Positions 1 to 8,871 of a DNA stretch of 64,000 nucleotides are shown here, piece by piece. A program made the position numbers and the translations under genes. The stretch lies in the NCBI RefSeq assembly GCF_000018685.1, contig NC_010001.1, positions 4,311,501 through 4,375,500 of the forward strand, read 5' to 3'. A model generated the notes under the pieces. That model searched no databases, was not told the DNA's origin, and saw only the letters and a program-made list of their open reading frames with translations. Source of the DNA: Lachnoclostridium phytofermentans ISDg. Its GTDB lineage: Bacteria > Bacillota > Clostridia > Lachnospirales > Lachnospiraceae. Numbering within the stretch: position 1 is the first letter of the stretch; each line of letters starts with the position of its first letter.

Positions 1-78
1 GCAAACAGCTCCTATATCTATCAAAAGCAAACATAATCTTCGAAGCAATAACTGTTTATCCTTTATATACCTTTTCAT
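1..78 (-). CDS. CapD/FlaA1-like nucleotide-sugar 4,6-dehydratase, N-terminal fragment (runs off left edge)
   Basis: Only the first 26 codons are in the window. They start at an ATG (76-78) that has GGAG six bases upstream; an ATG two codons earlier abuts the GGAG and is unlikely. The peptide is a basic stretch followed by a Leu/Ile-rich first membrane helix (LLLRRLCLLLIDIGAV), the usual opening of the membrane-anchored CapD/FlaA1/PglF family, which converts UDP-GlcNAc to the 4-keto-6-deoxy sugar. The match rests on 26 residues plus context: the adjacent capsule operon has a CapN/WbpV-like ketoreductase that would need a CapD-type partner. Other polyprenyl-sugar enzymes with N-terminal membrane helices, such as WcaJ-like transferases, could begin similarly. 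Confidence 0.6.
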   Translation of the reverse strand, partial: MKRYIKDKQLLLRRLCLLLIDIGAVC

Positions 79-113
79 ACGCATCTCCAATAATTGTTTT
101 ATATAACTAAATT

Positions 114-142
114 AGTATAGCACATATAAGTTGTATGTGCAA
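114..142 (-). promoter_or_regulatory. Sigma-A promoter for the left-edge gene
   Basis: On the minus strand TTGCAC (137-142) and TATACT (114-119) are separated by 17 bp. The promoter points at the gene that starts at 78. The 7-bp inverted repeat GCACATA-N7-TATGTGC (120-140) fills the spacer and extends into the -35, so a repressor there could block transcription. The operator role is inference. Confidence 0.55.
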
Positions 143-162
143 ATGTTAAAACAATTCACAGC

Positions 163-190
163 TTGATTCTGCTTTAAAATAGTGTATAAT
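163..190 (+). promoter_or_regulatory. Sigma-A promoter for the O-antigen ligase-like gene
   Basis: TTGATT (163-168), a 16-bp spacer and a perfect TATAAT (185-190) lie about 80 bases upstream of the chosen start at 273. The promoter is divergent from the one at 114-142. Confidence 0.65.
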
Positions 191-272
191 TAAGGAACAT
201 AATTACTTTTTTTTAGCAATGAAAAATAAAATCATGTTAAGCTTATGCTATAGCAAAGGAGATAATATATCA

Positions 273-2072
273 ATGACCAGAAAGAAAACTTACACTTACC
301 AAAGTCGTTCTAATACTAATTCTGTATTATTACTATTCCCTTTATTCTTAATTATAACTATATTACCTTTAATAGTAAGTATACATAGCTTTAATCCCGG
401 ACTTAATCAATTTGATTGGTATCCTAATACTGATTTAGCGAATGATTTTTTTCTATACTATAAACAATGGTTTTTTGTTTTTATTAGTGGTTTGTGTGCC
501 CTCATATTAGTAATCAGAGCTTTTCTAAATAAGAAAGAGGTTAAATTTCATAAAATATTTATTCCATTGGTTATATATGCAGCGCTTGCACTAATCTCTA
601 CAATTGTATCCCCTTATCGTTCATTTGGTTTTTCCGGTATCTTTGAGCAATTTGAAAATGTGTTTTGCCTCTTGGGTTATGCATTGATTGTTTACTACTC
701 TTTTTGTATCATTCAATCAGATTATGAATTGCAATTATTAATTAATGCTTTAGCTATTGGTGCATTAATTCTTGGAGTCATTGGTTCACTTCAGGCACTT
801 GGCTATGATATCTTTAGTACTACTTGGGGAAAAGCTCTCATTTTAGATAAGAGTGTAGTAGATCCTAATGCTTTGGAGATAACATTTGGTAAAAACCGTA
901 CCTATGCGACATTGTATAATCCTAATTATGTTGGTGTTTATACATCAATGATAATTCCACTTTATACGGTATTATTATTTTATACCAAGTTCAGTTACGA
1001 ATATATATTATATATATCTGTAATTATAACGAATCTAATCAGTATGTTTGGTTCACAGTCAAAATCTGGTATTGTTAGTATTGCTGCCAGTATGTTGATT
1101 GCTCTCCTCATTATGCGAAAAAAATTAATAAATCGATGGTTTGTTACATTACCTATCATAGCCTCCGTATGTATCGCATTCTTAGGTATCAATTATATTC
1201 AACAGAATGCTTATATTAACGCGATAAAGAATGCATTTAAAACTACTTCCACTGCAACACCAGCTCTGACAGAAATCAATACGGAGAAGGAGTACATCAA
1301 AGTAGTTTATAATAGCAACACCCTATATGTCTCACAGGATAATCAAAACAGTCTATTGTTTTATGATAGCTTTATGAATGCTATCCCATACCACGGTTAT
1401 GAAGTAGAGAATAACCAGACTATTCTAGAGCTAGAGGATCAACGATTCTTAGACATTACTCCAGTGGTCTATCATGATGAGATAGTAGATTTTGGATTAT
1501 TGATTAAGGAGAAACCATGGTACTTTAGATATGATGAAGAAACAGAACAGTACCTATTTTATAACAGATATGGACGATTCTCGCCAATTGCAACCGCTCC
1601 AAGTGCGGTCTTTACTGGCCATGAGAATTTTGCTTCAATGCGTGGGTACCTTTGGTCCCGAACGATTCCTCTTCTTCCTAATTATATCTTTCTAGGGTCT
1701 GGAGCAGATACATTTACCATCACCTTCCCGCAATATGACTTCGTAAATGCTTCTAATTTTGGTTATGAAGATTCGTTGGTTACAAAGCCTCATTGCCTCT
1801 ACTTACAGATAGCAGTGCAAACAGGTGTTTTCTCCCTGATTGCTCTCCTTGTCTTTTATAGTTGGTATTTTATACAAAATATAAAGCTCTATATAAATCA
1901 TTCTTTTAATACGAAATCCTCCATTTATGGAATGGCAATATTCATCAGCAGTACTAGCTTTATGATTAGTGCCATCTCGAACGATTCCAGTATCTCTGTC
2001 TCACCAGTATTCTGGTGCTGCATTGGTATCGGACTTGCTGCAAATATGATGGGAAAGAAAACTGATAAATAA
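273..2072 (+). CDS. O-antigen ligase / Wzy polymerase-like membrane protein
   Basis: A polytopic membrane protein of 599 residues. An in-frame ATG exists at 219, but the ATG at 273 has AAAGGAG upstream and is the better start. About a dozen hydrophobic helices surround one large hydrophilic extracellular loop, roughly residues 330-490. The last helices carry the Wzy_C-type stretch (KPHCLYLQIAVQTGVFSL). Such proteins polymerise or transfer undecaprenyl-linked glycans on the outer face of the membrane. It is transcribed alone from its own promoter and closed by a terminator, in the opposite direction to the capsule operon, which carries a second, unrelated-looking Wzy at 3744. It could therefore serve another glycan, such as a teichoic-type polymer or glycoprotein glycan. 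Family assignment is firm; substrate is unknown. Confidence 0.82.
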   Translation: MTRKKTYTYQSRSNTNSVLLLFPLFLIITILPLIVSIHSFNPGLNQFDWYPNTDLANDFFLYYKQWFFVFISGLCALILVIRAFLNKKEVKFHKIFIPLVIYAALALISTIVSPYRSFGFSGIFEQFENVFCLLGYALIVYYSFCIIQSDYELQLLINALAIGALILGVIGSLQALGYDIFSTTWGKALILDKSVVDPNALEITFGKNRTYATLYNPNYVGVYTSMIIPLYTVLLFYTKFSYEYILYISVIITNLISMFGSQSKSGIVSIAASMLIALLIMRKKLINRWFVTLPIIASVCIAFLGINYIQQNAYINAIKNAFKTTSTATPALTEINTEKEYIKVVYNSNTLYVSQDNQNSLLFYDSFMNAIPYHGYEVENNQTILELEDQRFLDITPVVYHDEIVDFGLLIKEKPWYFRYDEETEQYLFYNRYGRFSPIATAPSAVFTGHENFASMRGYLWSRTIPLLPNYIFLGSGADTFTITFPQYDFVNASNFGYEDSLVTKPHCLYLQIAVQTGVFSLIALLVFYSWYFIQNIKLYINHSFNTKSSIYGMAIFISSTSFMISAISNDSSISVSPVFWCCIGIGLAANMMGKKTDK

Positions 2073-2088
2073 AAGGGTTCTATAATAA

Positions 2089-2133
2089 AGGTTGGGGTGT
2101 GTATCATTTAACACATTCCCAACCTTCTTTTTA
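2089..2133 (+). terminator. Rho-independent terminator of the O-antigen ligase-like gene
   Basis: GGTTGGG..TGTGT pairs with ACACA.TTCCCAACC around an 8-nt loop, followed by TTCTTTTT. It starts 17 bases after the stop codon. Confidence 0.8.
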
Positions 2134-2149
2134 TTTAATAAAATAAAAG

Positions 2150-3522
2150 AAGCCTCCCCGAAAATGCCCGTCGTCCAAACAAACACTTCCAAAGGAGGTT
2201 CCATATAAATGCACTCTAATTGTACCAGAAATCTTTTAGATTTAAAAGATGTTTATATCAAAAAAGTCGTGCATGCTGATCACTATGTAAAGATATTCAT
2301 TGAAACAGCTCCTTCTTTACATACTTGTCCTTGCTGCGGTAATCAAACCAAACGCATTCATGATTACCGTAATCAAGAAATTAAGGATCTTCCATTTCAA
2401 ATGAAACATACATATTTGGTCCTTAAGAAAAGACGCTATGTCTGCCAGTGTGGTAAAAGATTTACGGAAAAATATCATTCCTTCCCTCTTATCAACAGCG
2501 TACTTTACGATTATCTTACAAGATTATAGACCTACTCAGAAATCTTATAAATATCAAGTCCGTTGCTGAAATAACGAATGTATCAGTAAATACTGTTACC
2601 CGGCTTTTAGACACCGTTAACTATTCCGCTCCCTCTCTTCCAGAGTGTATCTCAATTGATGAGTTCAAGGGAGATACGGATGCAGGAAAATACCAATGTA
2701 TTCTTTTGGATGCCAAGAAACGTAGCATTCTAGATATACTACCGGACAGAACGCAGAGCCATTTAAGTGCCTATTTTAAAGAAACAAGCCGAGCAGAGCG
2801 TCACCGTGTGAAGTTCTTCGTCTGTGACATGTGGCAGCCTTACGTGGACTTAGCAAAAGCTTATTTCCCTAATGCCACAATCATTATCGACAAATACCAT
2901 TTCATCCGGTATGTTACATGGGCAATTGAAAATGTGAGGAAAAGACTCCAGAAAACAATGTCTGCAAACCTCAGAAAATACTACAAACGTAGCCGAAAGC
3001 TAATACTAACTCGCTACGCCAAGCTTAAGGATGAAAACAAGAAAGCATGCGACCTTATGTTGCTTTACAATGATGACTTGAGAGTAGCTCACAATCTTAA
3101 AGAATGGTTCTATGGTATTTGCCAAAGCGAAAAATATTCTTATCAACGAACAGCTTTCTGGGATTGGGTTAAAACAGCTGAAAAATCAGGAATACCTGAA
3201 TTTGAGAACTGTGCCAAAACCTATAGAAACTGGTCAAAAGGTATATTAAATGCCTTTAAATACAAATATACAAATGGCCCTACCGAAGGCTACAATAACA
3301 AAATCAAGGTACTAAAAAGATTATCTTTTGGAATGCGTAACTTCAATAGATTCCGAACAAGAATTATACACTGCACTATTTAATTAGAAAATGGACGACT
3401 AGGCAAGAAGCTTATTTGGCACGCCCAAAAACATGAATTATAAACCCAAACATTAAAATAGCTCTAAATGAAGTAATGGAGCGGGATTCCGTGAATCCCA
3501 CCCCAAGACTTGACAAAGAGCC
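2150..3522 (+). mobile_element. ISL3-family insertion sequence, probably inactive
   Basis: The segment contains a frameshifted ISL3-type transposase and ends on the right with CCCCAAGACTTGACAAAGAGCC (3501-3522), the reverse of an ISL3-like terminal repeat beginning GGCTCTTTGTCAA. Directly outside this end is AATAAAAG (3523-3530). The same 8-mer sits at 2142-2149, which fits the 8-bp target duplication typical of the family, though the region is A-rich and chance is possible. The left terminus does not match the right one well. An inner inverted match TGCC(C/TA)GTCGTCC lies at 2165-2177 and 3392-3405. A GGGATTC-CGT-GAATCCC hairpin lies at the right end near 3483-3499. The left boundary is therefore uncertain. 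Confidence 0.75.
2209..3383 (+). pseudogene. ISL3-family transposase, disrupted by a single frameshift
   Basis: A good ribosome site (AAAGGAGG) precedes the ATG at 2209. The first frame (106 residues) carries the N-terminal zinc finger with CPCCG and CQCG cysteine pairs and stops at 2527-2529. The remainder continues in the frame one base back: reading from about 2523 gives a helix-turn-helix (SVAEITNVSVNTVTRLL), the first catalytic Asp in CISIDEF, a second in FVCDMW, and the catalytic Glu in NGPTEGYNN. It then runs to the normal C-terminus RNFNRFRTRII and a stop at 3381-3383. No other lesion is visible, so one base was probably lost near 2515-2526. No slippery heptamer was found there, so programmed frameshifting looks unlikely. 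Confidence 0.85.
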
Positions 3523-3529
3523 AATAAAA

Positions 3530-3580
3530 GAAATGGGTATAAAGATAGTCTCTCTTATCTTTATACCCATTTCACTTTTT
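3530..3580. terminator. Strong bidirectional terminator
   Basis: A perfect 18-bp stem (GAAATGGGTATAAAGATA at 3530-3547 with its complement at 3556-3573) and an 8-nt loop. It is followed by CACTTTTT on the plus strand and TTTTATT on the minus strand. It lies between the insertion sequence and the end of the capsule operon and would stop both directions. About 160 bases up to 3743 hold nothing else recognisable. Confidence 0.85.
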
Positions 3581-3743
3581 ATAATTCTCTATTCATATAT
3601 GTTACTAATAATATTCTAATTACTCCAGCTACTATAGTATATTAACGACCGGATATGTAAATTTGGAACGTTCAACAACAAATGAAAGTAAAACGCCACA
3701 GCTTCAACGTTAAAATATCATTGCTTATTTAACAGTTCAGAAA

Positions 3744-5057
3744 TTATTTATTTTCAGATACAGAATTAAATACTATACTATTTAAAATCCAAAACAACAT
3801 TATAGGTAATGCAGTTGTAAGAATAGGCTGAACTAAGGCAATTATAAACAATGAACCTAATGATAGTATAAAAGTACATATCAATCTTATCTTCACTTTA
3901 TTTTTAAAAGAGTATAGAACAATTGAAATAACCGGTAATACTAAAATAATAAGATACAAAATACCGCCAATGCTCCCAAAAATTAAAATAGATTCTAAAA
4001 TAAAATTATGTGAACCTTGCATTACTATTTGATCTAGATACGTTGTTTCAAATACTATATTTCCTGTTCCAAATAGTGGGTCTTTTGAAATTTCACTAAA
4101 TGATTTATTCCATAAATCTGATCTAACTGAATTACTGCTATTTATTCCTTCTAATACATATTGTTTATAACTTTCATCATCATTACTACTATTATTTTCT
4201 GGTTCATTAGTGGTACTAGTAGTAGTATTATTCGAAGGTATTTTATCAATATAGGTAATGGTTTGCCTTAATATTGAAGTTCTAATATCCATGTAATTAA
4301 TCTTGTAAAATATTGCAATTAAAGATATGGATATACTTAATATAATTGCACATTGACATATAAATTTTTTACTTTTATCTATGTTAATTATTATGCTAAT
4401 GATAAAAGATAATAAGACAATTACTAATGCAGTACGCGAACCAGAGGCAATATTTGCAATAAATATAATTATTAAATTAATAATAGATAAATATTTTATC
4501 ACATTTTTTTTACTGTATCTTAGAATATAGAATAAAAAAGGAACCATTAAATTAGCGCAACTAATATATACCATAATATTCTGCAATACAAAAGAAAATC
4601 TTATACTGCCTAAATATATTGACACAATAACTTGTAGTATATTTATTAAAGTTATGATAAATAAAACATCAAAATGAATGTCTCTAATATTTTGTATTTC
4701 TGTTTCAATTAAGAAATAGAAAACAATAGCTGAAAATAATGTTACAACATGATAAAAGCTTTGAATAGCATTTCCACCGGTAAAGTATCTATAAACACAC
4801 AAAAATAAGTAATAAAAAAATAGAAATAATGTTAAATTAAGAATTCTTTTTGATGTTTTCAATGATATATATTCTTTTTTAAAGAATTTATATAAAATGT
4901 ATAACGCAAGCAGGCAAAGTACTAATTGTGGTAAAAAAATAATTACAGTATCAATTTTGTCAGGTAATATGGAATAAAAAGTGGATGAAAAAACTAATAT
5001 AAACAATAATTTTGCAGTAATATGTCTTAGACTAAAAATATTATTAAATATTTTCAT
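3744..5057 (-). CDS. O-antigen / capsule polymerase (Wzy-like)
   Basis: A 437-residue integral membrane protein with 11-12 predicted helices and a long extracellular loop rich in Asn, Thr and Ser, roughly residues 265-310. The loop is followed by the Wzy_C-type segment DPLFGTGN and GSHNFILESILIFG. Members of this family link lipid-bound repeat units into long chains. AAGGAAGG lies about nine bases before the ATG. It is the last gene of the capsule operon; its start is only two bases after the stop of the upstream flippase, so the two are translationally coupled. The sequence is very AT-rich and poorly conserved, as usual for Wzy proteins. Confidence 0.82.
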   Translation of the reverse strand: MKIFNNIFSLRHITAKLLFILVFSSTFYSILPDKIDTVIIFLPQLVLCLLALYILYKFFKKEYISLKTSKRILNLTLFLFFYYLFLCVYRYFTGGNAIQSFYHVVTLFSAIVFYFLIETEIQNIRDIHFDVLFIITLINILQVIVSIYLGSIRFSFVLQNIMVYISCANLMVPFLFYILRYSKKNVIKYLSIINLIIIFIANIASGSRTALVIVLLSFIISIIINIDKSKKFICQCAIILSISISLIAIFYKINYMDIRTSILRQTITYIDKIPSNNTTTSTTNEPENNSSNDDESYKQYVLEGINSSNSVRSDLWNKSFSEISKDPLFGTGNIVFETTYLDQIVMQGSHNFILESILIFGSIGGILYLIILVLPVISIVLYSFKNKVKIRLICTFILSLGSLFIIALVQPILTTALPIMLFWILNSIVFNSVSENK

Positions 5058-5059
5058 AA

Positions 5060-6415
5060 TTAAATTCCTTCCTTTTTATCTACAGTATAGACTAAATATT
5101 TTTTAAAAAATTTTTGTTGAATAAATCCGTAAGGTAATAAAATCAGAGCATTTATAATTATTATACAAATCCAACTTTTTATAAAATAAGAGGCTAATAT
5201 AACAGCTGGAATTTTTATTACGGCCGCTAACGCATTACATATTACTTGACACTTTAACTGCCCTATACCATTCGCTATACATGAAGATGCTGTATTATAA
5301 ATGGTAATACTAGCATACAGAACAAAGAAAAAACCGTATATATAATTAATTTTAAAATTATTATTAATCCATAAATTGATAATGTTTTGTGAAATAATTA
5401 GTAAAAATAGATTACCAATCGTTATAATTAAAACAATAATCTTCAAAATTTTATTCACATTTATTATCCAATCATGGCTCCTATCCGCATATGCTTTAGT
5501 AATTGCTGACCATAATGGATTTGTAATTAAAGAAAATAATGTTACGGCTAAATAAAATAGCTTGTAATATATTTGATAATCGACTACAAAAATTGGACCA
5601 TAAAGACGCATTATTAATAGTTCATTTGTTGAATTAATAAATAAAAGAGCAAGTTGTATACCAAAAAAATTACCACCCAATTTTAATATACTATATGCAA
5701 AATTTTTATCATAATATTTTATACTTGGTTTTTCCTCTTTTAGCTTAGTTGAAAAAATTGCTATAGTAGCTATAAGAAGTGGTATATTTATTGATATGAT
5801 ATTAATAATTGCAAGAAGTATTAAATCGGTTTGAGTATCCCCTGTTTTAAAAAATGATACATAAGCTAAAATTAAAAGTGAAGATATTAGTAAAATCATA
5901 TTAGATAATGCTGTTTTTTGCATTGCATATAGTATAGAAAGTATTAAATTAAGTATAAATTGAAGAATTATACCAATAAAAACTATTAATATAACAGTTT
6001 TTAATACATTACTAGGTACTACAAGCGTTGATACATTCAATAAATTATTCCAATTAAAAATTAATATCAAGATAGTTCCTGTGATTAGTACAAAAAATGA
6101 AATGACGCCAATGATTATATACGAAGATGATATATACTTTTTTATTTCTTCTTTATCTTTATTTACTATCGCTGGTACTAGCTTATTTCGAAGTCCATTT
6201 CCAACACCTAAATCGAACATTAAAACCCATTGCAATATTGATAATATAGTAAACCAAACACCCAAAACTTTTTGGTCGGAAAAATATTTCATATAGGCAG
6301 GTATAGTTAATAAGCTAATAAAAAGAGAACTTCCTTTTACTAGAAATGTTCCAATAATATTATGTATCAATTCAGTATTTTTTAAATATAAACCCTTTAT
6401 TTTATCTATTTGCAT
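5060..6415 (-). CDS. Polysaccharide repeat-unit flippase (Wzx, MOP/PST superfamily)
   Basis: 451 residues with about 12-14 hydrophobic helices evenly spread along the chain, the layout of MOP-superfamily flippases. The N-terminal part (FLVKGSSLFISLLTIPAY and FDLGVGNGLRNKLV) is characteristic of Wzx and RfbX-type exporters. It should move the undecaprenyl-linked repeat unit across the membrane for the adjacent Wzy to polymerise. GAGAGGA lies upstream of the ATG. A 98-base gap separates it from the upstream glycosyltransferase. Confidence 0.88.
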   Translation of the reverse strand: MQIDKIKGLYLKNTELIHNIIGTFLVKGSSLFISLLTIPAYMKYFSDQKVLGVWFTILSILQWVLMFDLGVGNGLRNKLVPAIVNKDKEEIKKYISSSYIIIGVISFFVLITGTILILIFNWNNLLNVSTLVVPSNVLKTVILIVFIGIILQFILNLILSILYAMQKTALSNMILLISSLLILAYVSFFKTGDTQTDLILLAIINIISINIPLLIATIAIFSTKLKEEKPSIKYYDKNFAYSILKLGGNFFGIQLALLFINSTNELLIMRLYGPIFVVDYQIYYKLFYLAVTLFSLITNPLWSAITKAYADRSHDWIINVNKILKIIVLIITIGNLFLLIISQNIINLWINNNFKINYIYGFFFVLYASITIYNTASSCIANGIGQLKCQVICNALAAVIKIPAVILASYFIKSWICIIIINALILLPYGFIQQKFFKKYLVYTVDKKEGI

Positions 6416-6513
6416 TTTAGGAATGTCCTCTCATTACTTTAAAAATTAAATCTAATTAAGGTGCCAAAAGGAGCGTGGCCTTATTAATATATTTGATTTA
6501 CTGAGTAGGCTAA

Positions 6514-7533
6514 TTACTTTTTAGTAAATAAGACTCTTAATGTAGCCTTTATACTTTCATTCTTTGGAATTTTAAATATCTTTTTAATTATAAGAGATAT
6601 CTTTATTTTTAATCGTAAAGAAAAAGGATAAAGAATGATTTTACCTACCTTTTTTTCATATTCTTTATCCGGAATTATTGTTGAAGGATGTATTAAAGGA
6701 AATTCAAGAGGAAAACTTTTTATATTACAAAAACGCTGAGTCATAATATTTGAATAGTCTACTCCTCCATGTATTGAATCATTATCTACTCCAATGTTTT
6801 CAATTTGGTTATATTTTGGGGAAATTCCATACAGATTATTGGCACGTAAAGCAAATTCCATTTGATAATCCCATGAAATTGGTCTCATATTATTATCAAT
6901 TCTACTTTTTTCCATGCTTGTTAAATATAGTTGCTGAAAGTATAAGCGATGATCTTCATATTGTGACTTTAAACGAATGAGAAGATCTTTATTATTCATA
7001 AGATTTAATTCACCATCATAGAATTGTAAGAATTTTTTACTCCATGATGCCCACCCACAAGGCATTAAGTGTTTTGTAAACACATAACTAGAACCGTCTT
7101 CTGGTTCGTATTTTTGCAAATAATTAGTACCGCATATCCAAAGAATACGTGTATCTTCACGGTATCTTTCCAATAATTCTTTGCAAAAATAAAAGAATGT
7201 AACCTCTGGCAAATTATCATCTTCTAGAAAGATGGCATATTCTTCGTGTTCAAATACCCATCTTGCACCTAATCCTATATTTGCATAAACACCTCGATTT
7301 TTATTAGCATAATTTCTTACTATCTCACAGTCCCATACAATACAGTCTTCTACTTGCCTACGACATTCATTAATTGCTTCAATTTCGCTATCATTTCTTG
7401 GTCCATCTGCTATAATATATATTTTCTGAGGTTTAACTTGAGCAATACGTTCTAATATTCTTTTTATTTTCTCTTTTCTTTTATAAATAAGTAATACTAT
7501 TGGTATATCAAATGGAATATCAATATTAATCAT
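6514..7533 (-). CDS. Family 2-type glycosyltransferase (GT-A fold, HlpA-like)
   Basis: 339 residues. The N-terminus reads PIVLLIYKRKEKIKRILERIAQ then KIYIIADGPRN, the nucleotide-sugar binding start of GT-A enzymes. The metal-binding DxD-like motif is FLEDDNLP near residue 103. The middle section (MPCGWASWSKKF, ISWDYQMEFALR) is typical of a subgroup often annotated as hemolytic-protein-HlpA-like glycosyltransferases. It is a cytoplasmic or peripheral enzyme that should add a sugar to the growing repeat unit; donor and acceptor cannot be told. AAGGA is present but lies about 13 bases before the ATG. Confidence 0.82.
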   Translation of the reverse strand: MINIDIPFDIPIVLLIYKRKEKIKRILERIAQVKPQKIYIIADGPRNDSEIEAINECRRQVEDCIVWDCEIVRNYANKNRGVYANIGLGARWVFEHEEYAIFLEDDNLPEVTFFYFCKELLERYREDTRILWICGTNYLQKYEPEDGSSYVFTKHLMPCGWASWSKKFLQFYDGELNLMNNKDLLIRLKSQYEDHRLYFQQLYLTSMEKSRIDNNMRPISWDYQMEFALRANNLYGISPKYNQIENIGVDNDSIHGGVDYSNIMTQRFCNIKSFPLEFPLIHPSTIIPDKEYEKKVGKIILYPFSLRLKIKISLIIKKIFKIPKNESIKATLRVLFTKK

Positions 7534-7608
7534 AATAATTATACATAATTCCTTTCAGAATTAATATCTCCTAACACTATAATTTAGAATTAACACTTAA
7601 TATTTATC

Positions 7609-8871
7609 TTATAATCTATGATTACCTTCAGATATAGTAATTATCATATTAAGTAATTTTTTTGCTTGATTAGCACTATTTTTCTCTTTCAATACAAATT
7701 CCTTTGCACGAAGACCTTTTTCTTTCAATTCCTCATCAGATTTTTCTAGTACTTCTTTCATAGTTAAAAAAAGGCCATCACTTTCTTCTGTATCTTCATT
7801 AATAAAATAGATATACTCATTATACTCTTTAGGAATACCATCTAATCTATATGATATTAAAGGAATACCAGATGATAAATACTCCAAATTTTTAGACGGG
7901 AAACTATATTTTGTATATTCTTCATTATTGGGTCTAGGATTTACTAGTACAGTTGCAGATTTCTGCAATGCAAGAACTTCTTCCCTTTTTAATAATCCTT
8001 TGAAAATTATTCTTTTATCTCTAGTAGCAGCTTTTTTTATATATGCTTCTGCATCTCCAGAGCCACAAATAATTAATTGATAATTCTTTTCTTGCAATTT
8101 TTCAAATGCTTGTATTAATTTAATGACCCCGTATTTTTCATTCAATCCCCCGCTATATAGTATAGTTTTTATTCCGTTGTCTTCAGGTACACCATTAACA
8201 TTATCAAAAAGATTTGTAGAAATACCTTCTATAACAACATACGGTACATTAATATTTAAAGCATCTCTCATATATTCTGTTAGCAAAACATAACTATCAA
8301 TATAATTAGTATCAGATTTAATTAAATTAATCTCAATATTTTTTATTAATGTATAGATTACCTTCTTATTATATGTAAGGTTCATATACTGAGGTAAATC
8401 TGGCACTATTAAACAAGTAATAATATTGCTATTTATTCTTTTTACATATCTCAAAATGTGCGTAAATGTAAAGGTCATTGCATATGCGATCACAATCTTA
8501 GTTTCTCCGCTTTTGTTCAATGCCCACTTTTTAAAATATGTTTTTAGAGAATGATATCTACTAAAATTTTTAATTATAGGTAAATTTAAAAAGCCTACAT
8601 TTATATCATGGGAATTTTGGAGTGCATGATGAAACTTATAAGTATCAATAGTTAATTTTTTATATCGTTTCGGAAACGAACCTATATATAATGAATTTAT
8701 AATCTTTATTGGTTTTGGTAGATTTTCATCTAATCCTTTAACAAATTCCCATTGTAAATTATTAGCTGCATTTTGAACTGAGATAATAGAATTATTTATA
8801 ATATCTTCTTCTTTTTCTTTTGGAAATAGTCCACCCAGAAAAATAATATCTAAATTATTGTACAATGTCAT
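7609..8871 (-). CDS. GT4/GT1-type glycosyltransferase (GT-B fold)
   Basis: About 420 residues. The C-terminal half carries the Glycos_transf_1 hallmarks: ILYSGGLNEKYGVIKLIQAF, a CGSGDAEAYI turn, KGLLKREEVLALQKSA, and the E-x7-E-like region SFPSKNLEYLSSGIPLISY. The ATG at 8869-8871 overlaps the upstream stop as ATGA. GGAGG ends only two bases before that ATG, while an in-frame TTG at 8863-8865 has ideal 8-base spacing and may be the true start. A TTG at 8880 is also open. It is one of three sugar-adding enzymes in the operon, probably for the third residue of the repeat. Confidence 0.82.
   Translation of the reverse strand: MTLYNNLDIIFLGGLFPKEKEEDIINNSIISVQNAANNLQWEFVKGLDENLPKPIKIINSLYIGSFPKRYKKLTIDTYKFHHALQNSHDINVGFLNLPIIKNFSRYHSLKTYFKKWALNKSGETKIVIAYAMTFTFTHILRYVKRINSNIITCLIVPDLPQYMNLTYNKKVIYTLIKNIEINLIKSDTNYIDSYVLLTEYMRDALNINVPYVVIEGISTNLFDNVNGVPEDNGIKTILYSGGLNEKYGVIKLIQAFEKLQEKNYQLIICGSGDAEAYIKKAATRDKRIIFKGLLKREEVLALQKSATVLVNPRPNNEEYTKYSFPSKNLEYLSSGIPLISYRLDGIPKEYNEYIYFINEDTEESDGLFLTMKEVLEKSDEELKEKGLRAKEFVLKEKNSANQAKKLLNMIITISEGNHRL

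Noticed and set aside
2209..2529. Stand-alone small zinc-finger protein
   Set aside because: It continues in the next frame as an ISL3 transposase, so it is the first part of a pseudogene.
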